Assembly: GCA_029844215.1 (NCBI GenBank)
Contig: CM056724.1
Span: 31,534,446 to 31,598,445 of the forward strand
Source: Przewalskia tangutica
Lineage: Eukaryota > Streptophyta > Magnoliopsida > Solanales > Solanaceae
Length of the DNA: 64,000 nt
Direction of reading: 5' to 3'
Part shown: piece after piece, positions 45,476 through 57,889 of the stretch
How positions within the stretch are numbered: position 1 is the first letter of the stretch
How the letters are laid out: every line of letters begins with the position of its first letter
Notes under the pieces: model-generated
What the model was told of the DNA's origin: nothing
The model's input: only the letters and a program-made list of their open reading frames with translations
The model's database searches: none
Translations under genes and position numbers: made by a program

Positions 45476-46327
45476 CCTGCATATGTCAAGAAGTTGATCA
45501 CTGATAAGTTGGAGTCTAGAAATGAGAAATGTTACTTCGTTGGGTATCCAAAGGAAACTAATGGATACTACTTCTATCTTCCTGGAGAACATAAGATTAT
45601 TGTTTCTAGGAACACAACTTTCCTTGAAGAAGAATATGCCTACAAGGAAGAGGACTGCACAGAGATAGAACTTGAAGAAATTCATGAACAAAGTAACATA
45701 GAGGTTGAAAACTTGCCGAGTGAACAAGGCAAGGATTTAGTGGGAGCTTATGGCAAAGATTGGGTATTTCGGATATGCCCTTCGTCCAGTGGGAGTGCTA
45801 CGAGGAATAATGCAGAAATGTAAGATCCTCCAGCGCAGACCTTGGGAACAAATGCAGGTAATGCACCTGTTCCCACTCAGGAAAGACATGAAAATGATAT
45901 TCCTGAAAGCTCTAATGTTGGTGGATCAACCAACACACATGAACCTTCTCACAGTCAGAATATACCTGAAACTAAACTGCAAGACACTCAACTACGTAGG
46001 TCTGTTAGAACTCATCATCCTCCGGAAAGACTAAATCTACTTGTGGAAACACAAAATGAGTTAGATATTTCAGATGACAACGAGCCTACAACCTATAACG
46101 AAGCAATGCTAGACATTGATTTGAAGAGATGGCAAGAAGCCATGAAATCCGAAATGAAATCTATGTATATCAATCAAGTGTGGAACTTTATTGATTTGCC
46201 GAGTGGGGTTAAACCCATAGGATGCAAATGGGTCTTCAAGAAGAAGATTGATGCATCTGGCAAGATTCAGACTTATAAAGCTAGACTAGTGGCTAAAGGT
46301 TTTTCAGCGTCCCGGAGTGGATTATGA
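45476..46327 (+). pseudogene. Copia integrase C-terminus and RT N-terminus
   Basis: The copia frame resumes after the gypsy element: KLITDKLESRNEKCYFVGYP, then ETNGYYFYLPGEHK, the integrase C-terminal (Copia CHD-like) region. After a stop and frameshift near 45823 the frame from 45842 gives LRRSVRTHHPPERL, then YNEAMLDIDLKRWQEAMKSE and GCKWVFKKKIDASGKIQTYK with ARLVAKGF, the start of reverse transcriptase. Another frameshift follows at about 46305. Confidence 0.88.
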
Positions 46328-47642
46328 TGAGACCTTTTCACTTGTTGCTAATATTAAGTCTATTCAGATTTTGCTTGTGATAGCTGCACATTATGACTAT
46401 AACATTTGGCATATGGACGTCAAGACTGTATTCCTCAATGGTGATCTAGTTGAGTAAGTGTGTATGAAACAACCCGAGGGTTTTTCATGAGTCCAGACCA
46501 AATGTTGTGTGCAGGATACAGAAGTCCATTTATGGACTTAAGCAAGCATCTAGGATTTGGAACATTTGCTTTGACAAGACTATCAAATCATTTGATTTTG
46601 TCAGAAGCAAAGAGGATCCTTGTGTTTATTTCAAACGCAAGGATGAGGGCATTGTCTTCATTATTATATATGTTGATGACATATTGATAATGGGAGACAA
46701 TAATGCCCTTATGCAGTCAGTTAAAGATTGGCTGTCCAAGACCTTCATGATGAAGGATTTAGGGGAAGCCTGCTACATTATGGGAATTAGGATCTATAGA
46801 GATAGACCTAATAGATTGTTGGGGTTGTCACAGTCAGTCTACATAGACAAAGTTCTTAGACGTTTTTCAATGGAGAATTCCAAGAAAGACGGTCTTTCGA
46901 TAGGTCAAGACATCAAGTTATCTAAGAAGGGTTGCCCTTCTAAAGATGTAGAACTTGAGCGCATGAAGAGGAACCCATATGCTTCAACTATAGGATCGAT
47001 CATGTATGTCATGACCTGTACTAGGCCTGATGTGGCCTTTGCACTTAGTATCAAGTTCCAGCAGAATCCTGGTGAGGAACACTGGAAGACAGTCAAGAGT
47101 ATTCTCAAGTACCTCAGACGTACTAAAGATTACTTCTTAGTCTATGATGGAGTTGATGAACTGGTTTCCACTGGGTATACCGATGCTAGCTTTCAGATAG
47201 ATGTTGATGATTTCAAATCTCAGTCTGGTTACACGTTCATTTTCAACGGAGGAGCAGTGAGCTGGAAGAGTTCCAAGCAGCTACTCGCGGACTGACTCAA
47301 GTGGAGTACATTCTTTGGGCCGAGCGGCTAAGAAAGTTGTCGCAATCTCTGAGTTCCTGAAGAAGCTAGGGGTTGTTCCGAGTGCTAGTTGTCCAATAAC
47401 CATTTATTGTGACAACACTGGTGCCATTGCATAGGCAAAGGATCTGAGATCAACGAACAGAAATAAACATGTACCGAGAAAGTACCACATCCTGAGAGAT
47501 GGTGGAAGCTGAAGATATCAAGATAGATTATATTCCCATAGACAATAATCTTGCAGACCCGTTTACTAAACCATTAAGCTTGGTTAAGCATAATTGTCAT
47601 ATTGAGAACATGGGTGTTAGATATGTTGGTGATTGGCTCTAG
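46328..47642 (+). pseudogene. Copia reverse transcriptase and RNase H
   Basis: RT continues through WHMDVKTVFLNGDL. The main frame (46507-47295) gives SIYGLKQASRIWN and the catalytic YVDD at residues 55-58 (intact), then KDLGEACYIMGIRI. RNase H begins TGYTDASFQIDVDD and has NGGAVSWKSSKQ. It breaks at 47295 within the conserved T/S-E-A-E-Y block and carries the TAG at 47432-47434 shared with the upstream copy. It ends GDWL-stop at 47640. Confidence 0.9.
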
Positions 47643-47645
47643 GCC

Positions 47646-47656
47646 AAGTGGGAGAT
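47646..47656 (+). promoter_or_regulatory. Copia polypurine tract
   Basis: AAGTGGGAGAT immediately precedes the 3' LTR, the usual plus-strand primer position. The same tract precedes the LTR at 31984. Confidence 0.8.
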
Positions 47657-49166
47657 TGAAAGTATGTGTATGTCCTAGAGACAATCAGTATTAGGACACA
47701 TGTACTTTATACACATTCATATTTATATATTGATGATGATTAATATTATGGCTTTTGCATTTGTTAAATTATTAGTTGATTGTTTATAATATTCTATAAG
47801 TGCATCCCTACATGCTACGTGGTTATTAATGGAGTGAGAATTAATATCATAGCGTGATGCTCTTAAACCTCGACTAATGATCATCGAGATTGGGATATCG
47901 GTGATATGTTATACGTCGACATGTGGTCTGCATCATATCCTTTGGGATGTAGTATGTCTCACTTGCTACGAGTTATGGCAACTCGTGATGGACACATGGA
48001 TACTTGTTGGAGTATTGGTATACCTTGCTGATGTACTGTTTTGTTGTATGTCTATAATGTCATCGGTGTGTGGGAGATAATAGTCCTTAGACTTGAGGTC
48101 GATATCACCTTATTCACGGAGTAATGTACTTTGATCTTGTCCTAAGCTCAAATGACTTATAGGTTGAGACGCGGCTTGTTTTGGGTACGTTACGAAGTGG
48201 ATTAAAGGTGGGTATTGAGCCAAGATTAGAATTCATTCCTCGAATGCATCTTCGAGAGAGCACTCACATTCTCATAAGATATTAGGCTGACTAAGTCATA
48301 GGCCAACGCAGTGGACATGTCTTTGATATGGTCCTGTTGTCAACTAATATAGATGAGTTATTATGATCAAGACATTTGGATAGACACTTGACAAATCCTA
48401 AGCTTGATTGAGTGTGTCGTGAATGAAAGGATTTTATCTTCCCACATAGAGGTTCAGTTCACATGCTTCATGTAGCTAATCTTTACATATTGAGGTTCGT
48501 CTTCCGGCTAGAAGTTCCGTGAAGATCCTAATGATATTAGTGTCAATATGCAGAGGCCTGAAGGGTAAACACTAAATCAAATGTTCCGTTGATTGAAGGA
48601 TGTAATTAAAAAGAGATAATGCATATGTTCGGTTGATAACCGGGACATAAGCAATGGGAGAAAGGGGCAGAAAATGGGACGGGACCACGGTGCCTTGATT
48701 CAGGACCGCGGTGTCAGGTCGTGATCTGGCAGTCCGAATTCTGCCCCAGTCCAATTTTCTGCTGGGCCCAGCCATGAAACCTCTAAAGCTCTTATTTATC
48801 CCTACAAATAAGAGGCTCCCCTTCCCATTTCTTTCAATACACCACATCTAAGAGAGATTATCTCTTCTAAAACGCTGCAGAAATCCCTAGCATTTCTAAA
48901 GTTAGTAAATTACATCAAAGTTCTAAGAATTTAGAACTTGCAAATCAAGGGACTTTTGAGTGTGCACCCCAGACTACACAAAGCTTGAAGGTTCAACTGC
49001 TTGGCTGATTACTTCTAATATGTAAGTCTTCCGATCGAGGTATTACATATTACTTTGTGTTTAATTTACATTACATATCATATTACAGTTTGACCGCTTA
49101 TGTCGGGTTTGAAACATAAATTTTCATATTTCGCTGCGTATACGAACCCGACGCAAATGCCTACCA
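47657..49166 (+). mobile_element. 3' LTR of the large copia element
   Basis: TGAAAGTATGTG to GCCTACC(A), homologous to 31984-33531. The palindrome region has shrunk to ACCACGGTGCC and ACCGCGGTGTC (48685-48716), one unit fewer than in the 5' LTR. The right edge is uncertain by a few bases. Confidence 0.87.
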
Positions 49167-49764
49167 TAAGTAGTGTTACAAATTGTATGTAATTACAGAT
49201 ATTAAATGATTTAGTTGCGTATATTTGTAAAGTTAGAATAAAAGTTGTTGGGTAGTTTGATTTATAAGATTCCATTGGTTGGATTAATTAGGAAGAGAGA
49301 AAAGAAAGCATATTGACATGCATGCACCAAACCTTCAATGTGTACAATTGAAGACATGATAAGTCAATCTTCTCGGTACTCTATATTCTTCCTCTCCATT
49401 TTCTAATTGTTGCTTAAAATTTTAATGATTGAATATTCAAGTTATCCTTTCTTTGTTTTCTTCTTAATATTTTTTTAATAAAAAAGGTTCTGTTTCGGCT
49501 ACACAGAGTTCAAAGCAATTTAATTTGAAGAAAGGACAATATAGGTGATACAAGTTTGATAATCAGTACTTCCAATCTGTTTGTTTTTAGCACAAAGTTA
49601 ATGAACTGAAATGAATAACTGAATTTTTTTGGACTCGTCCATCATCCAAAATTCACATGGTCTTTCACTTACGTTTTAGACCTTGGGGGCCTTTTTCTCA
49701 CCCATTACACCTTCCGATGTGAATTTAGAATTTTAATTTGATTAGATTTAATTTTTAGATTTTT
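49167..49764. other. No recognisable feature
   Basis: AT-rich spacer between two copia elements. No gene, RNA or repeat end was recognised. Confidence 0.5.
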
Positions 49765-49831
49765 ATTACTATTAATGAATATTAGAATATATTCACCATA
49801 TATTTGTACTTATTAATGTTGTATAATTATG

Positions 49832-52697
49832 GAAAAGTTTAACCCACAAAAAAAATTGACCATCTTCTTGATAAAAAATCACAGAAATGAAGTTCTTGAT
49901 GTTGGTTACGACGGATGTCGGATGGAAAGAGAAGGATGAGGAGCACGTGGGGTGGGGGGTGGGGTGGCGTGGAGGTGGAGGCCGCTGTGTGAGATGTCTG
50001 AGGAGTCATTATAGTGGCTGAATTTTGATGATGAAAAGAAGCGCAGAATCGAAAGAAACAAAAAAATACTTTTCTCAGAAAATAGGGTTGGTCGTCGGCC
50101 GGAAACAAATTAAGGGGAGGGGAGAGAAGAGAAAAGAAAGCGTTTAGGTTGTTTTTAGGATTTAGTGTGTATATGACTGGAGCAACGACGGCAGGTGGCG
50201 GTGACACAGAGATTGTTGGTTGGGTTTGTCGGCGGGTGGGAGAGACAACGATGGGATGGGTCGTGGCAGTGGCAATCGACGGCGACTGAGAATGGTCCAA
50301 CTGATTGTCGGTGATGGAAATGGCATTTGGCGGTGACTAATATGCGAGGGTGGTGGCGGTGGCACGATAGAGTTCGGTGAGTATGACGGGGGAGGTGTCG
50401 GACTCGTCTAGGAAGGTATAGTCTGTGTTTCGGAACTTTTGGATGTTTGCAAAAGGAAGGATTATCTCGTCAAACGTGACGTGACGAGAGACGTGGATTT
50501 AACGAGTGGACAAGTTATAACACAAATATCCCCTATGATTAGACGGGAAACCTACGAAGACATACAGAGTAGTATGAGGTGTTAATTTATGAGGGAAAGT
50601 GGAGGCAAGATTTGGATAGCAAAGGCAACTGAAGATCCGAAGGTGATCATAGGAGGGGATCCGACGGTATAGAATTTCGGTGGAGGTCATATTATGAAAA
50701 GTACTGGTAGGTAAAATATTAAGGATGTATTCTATCATTTTGACTGCATAGACCCAAAAGAATGAGGGAGAGAGGCATGAAAAAGGAGAGTATGAACCAT
50801 GTTATTGATGGGGCGGATGATTCGCTCGACTTTGCCAATCTGAGGGGAGGTGTGGGGACACAAAAATTGAAAAACTATGCCATTATTTTTGCACAATTTG
50901 TGAAACATGAAATTATTAAACTCACGACCATTATTACATTGGAAAGATTTGATGGCTTTTTTAAATTGTGTTTTTTTAAACATACGAAACTCAAGAAATT
51001 TGGCAAAAACTTCATACTTGAATTTTAGTGTGTAAATCCAAATAAAATGAGAAAAATCATCTAATAAGACTAGATAATATTTATGACTCAATGAACTAGT
51101 AATGGGAGATGTCCATAAATCAGCATGAACAATATCAAATGGAGAAAACATAATACTTAAAGATGACTTAAAAGGAAGGCAAACATGTTTGCCTAAAGGG
51201 CAAGAAAAACAATGTCGTGCAAGTTTTCCATTATTACATCGAATAAAATTATTACTTCTAAGAAAATTAAAAACAGGAGCTCCTAGGTGTCCAAGTTTAT
51301 TATGTCAAGTTAACAGAGAGATGACATCGATAGAGGTGTGTAAGCGAGATCTGAAAGCGAAAGTGAATGAGAATGGATAGAGGTCCCATGTACTATTTCA
51401 TCTCATAATGGGTGTCCCCATAAGCAGATCTTTCACAGAAAAACTAAAGGGGTCAAACTCGACAGATACAAAATTATTAAGAGTGAATTTCCTAACAGAT
51501 ATTAAATTTTTAATGATGTATGGAGCATAAAGGACATTATTTAGGGAGAAGGGTGGGTGAGGTAGTTGGGTATAGGTTGTACTATAACCCTGAATAGGAA
51601 TACAATGGTCGTTACAAACCGTAATAAATTGAGGATACTTTAAACGAAACAGTTGGGAGAGATTACCTGAGGAGCAGGTGAGATGAGAAGTGGCTTCCGT
51701 ATCCATGTACCAATTTTTACCGCCCCTTCCGTTGTTGTGACCTCTGCCGCCCCTGCCCCGACCATGTTTGTTCCATGGTTGGTGGTTGTCCAGCGGTGGA
51801 GGATGGCTGGCAGCGGCGTTATTTGTCGCTGGCATTTTAACTGCTAATGCATTTTGATTGTGTTCGTCTTACTTGGCACGTCGGGTTTCTTCTAATAATA
51901 ATTGTGAATGAGCCTTGTTGAAGTTGGGTAATGGATTGGTTTATTATATCATGATGGCTAAAGTATCGTATTCACCCTTGGGTAGACCAGCAACTAGTTG
52001 GAGAACCATATTTGTTTCGGAGACAGGCGTCCTACATTAGACAATTGATCCGCAACTAGTTTCAATTGTTTACAATACTCGGACATATTAGCAAAAATTT
52101 TAAGACGTGTATTGTTGAATTGTTCCTCTAGATATATGGCACATGTGTGCTTATTATCCTAAAAAATATCCTCCAACTGTATCCATAACTCACAAGCCGA
52201 GGCGCCAATTTTCATTATCGTATGAAGCAAGTCCTTAAAGATTGTGCCATAATTCCACTGTTTGACGATGGCGTCAAGACGGCGCCATGTGAGGTCATCA
52301 ACCTCAATAGGGTGAGGTAAGAAGTCATCAATATGATCAAGCACGTTATAGACACATGTATGAAAGTGGAAAAGTTCAACCCGCGAAGAAAATTGACCAT
52401 CTTCTAGATCAAGAACCACATGAATGAAGTTCTTGATGTTGGTTACAGTGAATACCAAATGAAAAAGGGAGGATGAGGAGGACATGAGGAGGGGGGTAGG
52501 ATAACTACTGTGGAGGTTGAGGCCGCTGTGGGAGATATGGGAGGAGTCACTATAGGGGCTGAATTTTGGTGATGAAAAGAAGCGCAGAATCGAAAAAAAC
52601 AAAAAATATTTTCTCAGAAATAGGGTTGGCCGTCGGCCAGGAAAACAAATGAGGGGGGTAGGCGGCGAGAGAAGAGAAAAGAAATGGTTTAGGTGTT
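49832..52697 (-). pseudogene. Inverted copia gag-protease-integrase block
   Basis: On the minus strand gag begins at about 52500 (NIKNFIHVVLDLEDGQFSSR, then RRLDAIVKQWNYGTIFKDLL). The protease (51835-51398) has WYMDTEATSHLT, where E replaces the catalytic glycine. The integrase (51151-50735) has FDIVHADLWTSP, CNNGREF (N where the second D is usual) and GKVERIIR. Its C-terminus is at 50738-50499, followed by a proline/serine-rich linker. About 330 bases of leader and gag start are present twice in direct orientation, at 49832-50165 and 52368-52697. Confidence 0.85.
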
Positions 52698-52794
52698 TTT
52701 AAGATTCCACATTGTACACACTATATATATTTGTATTAATAAGAAAGACTCTCCAAGGGAGATTAATATAATCTTACTTGGTATCAGAGCATAG

Positions 52795-53585
52795 CTATGG
52801 GTAATCATTGACCGATTCATCAGTTAGATGTAAAAAATGCATTCTTACATGGGACTTGCAAGAAACTATTTACATACACCATCCGCCAGGCTTTGTCCAT
52901 CCGGATGCCCCTCATTATGTATGTCGTCTTCGTAAGTCACTATATAGTTTGAAACAGGCCCCCAAGGCGTGGTATGAACGCTTTGCTAATTACATTATGC
53001 AGATTGAGTTTGTATGTAGCAAGTGTGATAAGTCTCTATTTATTTTTCAACAGTAGTAATATTTCTTATTTGTTGTTATATGTGGATTGTATTGTTCTTA
53101 CTGCCTCCTCTGATGTGTTGAAAAATGAGATCTTTGCTTTACTTAAATTTGAATTTACTATGACTGACTTGGGGAAGTTGAGTTATTTCTTAGGGTATCA
53201 GTGACTAGATCTGCAGATACTATATTCCTATGTCAGCGTAAGTATGCAGAGGAGATTGTGTACAGGGCTAAAATGACGAACTGCAAGATCATGCCCACTC
53301 TGGTTGACACTAAATCTAAGCTCAATGCTGTTGATGGTGATCCAGTGTCCGATCATACTCTTTATATGAGTCTTGCAGGTGTACTTCAATATCTTACTTT
53401 CACTATGCCTGATATTGCTTATGTTGTTCAGCAGGTGTGTTTGTTTATGCATGCCCCAGGGAACCTCATTTTACTTCTCTTAAACGTATCATTTGATATG
53501 TTAAGGGCACACTTGATTATGGATTGCATATATACCCATCTGCACCAACCAGATTGTTATCATATACAGATGTGTATTGTGTAGA
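52795..53585 (+). pseudogene. Copia reverse transcriptase, frameshifted
   Basis: Begins HQLDVKNAFLHG-like just after the primer site, with YIHHPPGFVHPDAPHYVCRL, then SLYSLKQAPKAWYERFANYI. The next frame gives LLLYVDCIVLTASSDVL; the catalytic YVDD reads YVDC, so the active site is lost. YFLGYQ and RKYAEEIVYRAKMTNCK complete the region. At least two frameshifts are present. Confidence 0.88.
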
Positions 53586-54039
53586 ATGTCCGGACACGCG
53601 ACGCTCCACTTCCGGCTACTATGTGTTCTTAGGGGATAATCTCATTTCTTGGTCTACCAAGAGGCAAGCCACCCTATCTCGTTCGAGTGCAGAAGCAAAG
53701 TATAGAGGCATTGCGAATGTTGTTTTTGAGATCTGTTGGCTCCAAAACCTTCTTTTGGAGCTCCAGTGTCCCTTGCGTAAGACATCTATGGTGTACTGTG
53801 ATAACAAATCCGCGATATATTTATCTCATAATCCAGTTCAACATCAGCGAACCAAGCACATTGAGATGAATATACATTTTGTTCATGAGAAGGTTGATAT
53901 AGGTCATGTTCAGGTGTTGCATGTATCTTATTCGTATCAGTATGCAGATATCTTCACCAAAGGACTTCCTAGACAGCTATTCATCGACTTCAGATTCAGT
54001 CTCAGCGTCCGGCCTTCTCCCGCTTCGACGGAGAGGGTG
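53586..54039 (+). pseudogene. Copia RNase H
   Basis: Reads DTRRSTSGYYVFLGDNLISW, then STKRQATLSRSSAEAKYRGI and MVYCDNKSAIYLSHNPVQHQ with RTKHIEMNIHFVHEKV and DIFTKGLP. The normally invariant A-E-Y glutamate reads lysine (AEAKY). The purine tract GACGGAGAGGG adjoins the 3' LTR. Confidence 0.88.
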
Positions 54040-54205
54040 TATTAGTGAATATTAAAATATATTCACCATATATATTGTACTTATTAGTATTGTATAATTA
54101 TGATAGATATATGATCCTTATTGTATTAGGATTCTACATTGTACCCACTATATATATTTGTATTAATGAGAAAGACTCTTCAAGGGAGATTAATACAATC
54201 TTACA
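54040..54205 (+). mobile_element. Short 3' LTR of the rearranged copia
   Basis: 166 bp, matching the two halves of the 5' LTR. It also contains ATAGATATATGATCC-TTATTG, about 30 bases that the split 5' LTR lost where the inverted block sits. Confidence 0.82.
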
Positions 54206-54577
54206 ATTACATAACTCATTACTCTTTTGAAATATGGGTTTATAATCGCCGAGGAATACCATTTTAAAGGAATTCAATCCGGTGAATCCTTTCATTGACA
54301 TTTCTTACAATATATACATTAGTTTGCATAATGTAAGGCTAGAAATTACGGATGATATTGACCAAATACAACAGAATATATGCTAACCTAATCTAGAAGA
54401 TTTACATTGAATAAAACAGATATACAAGAATTCATTTTCATAAATTCTATCGCACCCCCGCAGTAGAAACATGAGGTTCTCGTATGTTGAGACTGTCCCT
54501 AAAATCTTAAAATAGCACCAAAGGAAGTCCTTTTGTTAAAATATATGTTATCTGATAGCTCGAGGGGAACGTAGGAC

Positions 54578-54850
54578 TCATACTTGTCCACGAGCAACTT
54601 TTTCGCGAATAAAATGAATATCCATTTTGATGTGTTTAGTGCGTTGATGTTGAACTGGATTTCCTGAGAGGTATATGACACTATCATTATCACAGTAAAC
54701 CAATGTCGCCTTATGGATAGGACAATGTAGTTCTAGAAGAAGGTTGTGTAACCAACATGACTCAAAAATGACATTGGCAACACCCTTGTACTCAGCTTCA
54801 GCGCTGGAGCGAGATAGTGTGGGTTGGCGTTTAGACGACCAAGAGAGCAA
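54578..54850 (-). pseudogene. Copia RNase H (minus element)
   Basis: Reads LSWSSKRQPTLSRSSAEAEY, then KGVANVIFESCWLHNLLLEL and LVYCDNDSVIYLSGNPVQHQ with RTKHIKMDIHF. The A-E-A-E-Y block is intact. The frame breaks on both sides. Confidence 0.88.
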
Positions 54851-55173
54851 GTTATCACCAAGAAAGACACAATAACTAGAAGTAGACCTCCTGGTATCTG
54901 GGCACCCACCTCAATCTACATTTGTGTAAGAAATTAGAGAAGTTATTGATGAGGGATAAAGATGTTGTCTGTGATGAAGTGTACCCTGAATGTTGTGCAG
55001 GATGCGCCAGAGAGCATGCATGTGTTCATCTATCGGATTATGCATAAATAATTAGATATATTGTACCGTTTATGAAATATCAGGTCTTGTGAATATGAGA
55101 TACTTTAGAGCTCATGCAAGGCTATGGTAGTGAGAAGGATCCTCATAAGGAGTGCTTGACTTAGCACAGAGCT

Positions 55174-55700
55174 TCAGTTTTGTATCAACCGGAGTGGGAC
55201 AAGACTTATACGAAGACATTCCAGCACGTTCAATAATTTCTTTTGCATACTTTTTCTGGGATAAAAACAGACCACCTGATACCCAAGAAGTAACTTAGGA
55301 AACCCCAAGTCTTTCATGACAAATTCAGAGTTGAGAAGTGTCATGATAGACTTGCGAAGAGTATCAGAAGAAGAAGTGATGATGATATTATCCACATATA
55401 GAATAATGTAAGACATATCATTAATTTTTCGGTAGATGAAGAGAGATTTATCAGACTTGCTGTGAGAGAACTCAATTAAAGAGACATAATCAACAAATCG
55501 TTTGTAACAAGCTTTGGGAGCTTTCTTAAGCCCATATAACAATTTCTTCAGAAGACATACATGATTAGGACGTTCTGGTTCCTAAAACCCAAAGGTTGAT
55601 GCATGTACATTGTTTCTGTTAGTTTACCATGTAAAAATGCATTCTTAACATCCAACTGATGAATGTGCTATGATTTAGATAGAGCAAGACCGAACACGGT
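55174..55700 (-). pseudogene. Copia reverse transcriptase (minus element)
   Basis: Reads MLYGLKKAPKACYKRFVDYV, then YIILYVDNIIITSSSDTLRK and LLNSEFVMKDLGFPKLLLGY. The catalytic YVDD reads YVDN, a change expected to abolish polymerase activity. The upstream QLDVKNAFLHG-type block is discernible around 55620-55665 out of frame. Confidence 0.87.
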
Positions 55701-56087
55701 GCGAATGGTTGCCAATTTGACAATCGGTTTGAAAGTTTCTCCACAATCTACGCTATCCTGTTGACCTGCACCTTCACCTACAAGACGAGTTTTATGCCTC
55801 TCAAAAGAACTGTCAGATTTTTTTTATGACGGAAAATCCACATAGAATAAATAACATTAACATCATATGGACGGGGAACTAAATCTCACGTCTTATTTTT
55901 TAATAAGAGCATTATATCAATCATCCATAGCTATTTTCCAATTTGGGTCTTTGAGTGCAGACATGGGATTACGTGGTAAATGTGATTTTGTGGCATGAGT
56001 GAGGAGGCCATGGTGATATTTTGTATTTAGTTTTAAAATACCATGTTGGTTTCTTGTAATGGGTTTGTGGTCCGAACTCGAAATGGG

Positions 56088-57600
56088 CTAGAAAATAGAC
56101 GGAAGTGAAATAGACTGTACATGCTTGATTGGGCCTAGGCCTCCGACGGTAGACTGAGAATTAGATTGAGAGGCAGTATGGGATGGACTGGGTAGTCTGG
56201 TGGAACTGCTGCCTGGTGAGCTAGGCTGCTGAGGACTGGACAGCGAATATGTGGGTTGTGGTGTTTGGGCTAGCTCATTTTGGAGAGGTCTTGGCTGATT
56301 TTGAATGTGGTGAATCACATAAGGGAAAAGCCCGTCATCTAGAAAACCATATGATGAGGAAGTGGGGTTATGCATCTATGAAAAAGGGAATTGAATTTCA
56401 TCAAATAAAATGTGGCGACTAATGATAATTCTATTTGAATACAAACCATAACATTTGTAACCGCGATGATTTGATAGATAGCCCAAAAAGACACAAGGTG
56501 TGGAACGGGGTTGAACTTATTTATCATAGTGGCAGGGAAAACGGGATAACATAAGCAACTAAAAATACGTAAGTGGGAATATGATGGGTCTTTTTGGTAC
56601 AAAATATTTAGAGGAGATTGATAGGCGAGAGTTTTACTTGGTAATATGTTAAGGAGATATGTTGGCATTTGTAATGCATTATGCTAAAACGAAGGAGGGA
56701 GTGAAGCATGAGCCATCAAAGTTCGAATGATGTTGTTAATAGATCAAATTTTTCTTTCGGCTTTTCCATTTTGGGAAGAATTATGAGGATAGGAAAAACA
56801 AAAAGAAATTCTTTTTTCTTTACAAAGACTCAAAAAAGGACCATTATCATATTTTTTTTACCATTATCACATTGGATATTTTTTAACTCCCCTTCGAATT
56901 GAGTTTTAATGTAGGCTCAAAAGTAATAAAGGTTGAATATACTTGAGATTTTTTGGAGATGGGAAAAGTCCATAAAAAATTCGTAAAATTATCCAAGTAC
57001 ACCACATAATATTTGTGACCCGAAGAACTCAAAACAGAAGATGTCCACAAATCGCTATGCAAAATATCAAAAGGCATAGAGGTAGAGTTATGATAATCAA
57101 CAATGGCAATTTAATATGTTTACCAAGAGTACATGAATGACAAAAACTAGAGTTACTTGTTTTATTACATTCAATTAAATTATTTCGCCTAAGAAAGTCT
57201 AAAACAGGTGCTTCCGGGTGACCTAAATGGTCATGCCAAAGGGAAGATGATAAAGATGCAAAAGTGAATGGAGAAACGACTTGATTTGTGGTGGTGGTGA
57301 TGAGGTATATCTCTCCCTGACTATTACATCTCATTAGTGTCATCCCCGTCTGAAAATCCTTCAGAGAAAACCCAAAGGGATCAAATTCAACAGAAACTTG
57401 GTTATCAGTAGTAAACTTTCGAACAGAAACTAAGTTCTTAATTAAATTAGGGGCGTGAAGGACATTTTTTAACATTAATGAGGGTGAGGAGTTTTTAATT
57501 TTGCACTACCAAAACCACGAATCGGAATAGAATGGTCATTTCCAACAATTATACCATGATTTTTGCTTGAATTAAAATAAGACGAGAGATTACCTTGCGC
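56088..57600 (-). pseudogene. Copia integrase and linker (minus element)
   Basis: GAG-pre-integrase at 57475-57180 (LWHDHLGHPEAPVLDFLRRN, FCHSCTLGKHIKLP), integrase start at 57077 (MPFDILHSDLWTSSVLSSSG) and integrase C-terminal part at 56668-56470 (LLNILPSKTLAYQSPLNILY, SYSHLRIFSCLCYP). A proline/serine-rich linker spans 56375-56088. Several stops separate them. Confidence 0.86.
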
Positions 57601-57700
57601 GGATGTCATGTGAGATGTCACCACAATGTCCATATACCAAGATGGATCCGGTTGAGCAATGCTAAGTGTGTGCAGGGCCGATTCAATGTATGTTGGGCTT
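57590..57700 (-). pseudogene. Copia protease active-site region (minus element)
   Basis: The minus strand reads SWYMDIVVTSHMTSAQGN. The normal motif is D-T-G-A-T; here T and G are replaced by I and V, so the protease is dead. Confidence 0.75.
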
Positions 57701-57889
57701 GGGCTGGTTGCGTTAAAAGCTTGTTGTTGAGGCCTTGGCCCAAGGATGCTGGGCTGCTGCTGCGATCGTAGATTATAATTTGGACTGGTCTAATTATAAG
57801 TTGGGTAAGGGCATGGAAGCATCGACCAATGAGACCAATGTTCCCAAGGGTTTGGCTACCACTGTTGTTGTTGTCCACGGCTAGTGTCA

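Larger units (their letters stand above)
49770..54205 (+). mobile_element. Rearranged short-LTR copia element with 5-bp duplication
   Basis: Starts TATTAATGAATATTAG at 49770 and ends AATACAATCTTACA at 54205. ATTAC flanks it on both sides (49765-49769 and 54206-54210). The 5' LTR is split: 49770-49831 and about 52692-52776. Between them lies a 2.86-kb block of copia gag-protease-integrase in reverse orientation. After the primer site (TTGGTATCAGAGC, 52777-52789) the sequence jumps straight to the RT domain, so the forward part has lost gag, protease and integrase. Confidence 0.8.

Noticed and set aside
49839..50365. Proline/serine-rich minus-strand frames as a cell-wall protein
   Set aside because: They lie between copia integrase and a duplicated gag leader and match the low-complexity copia linker.
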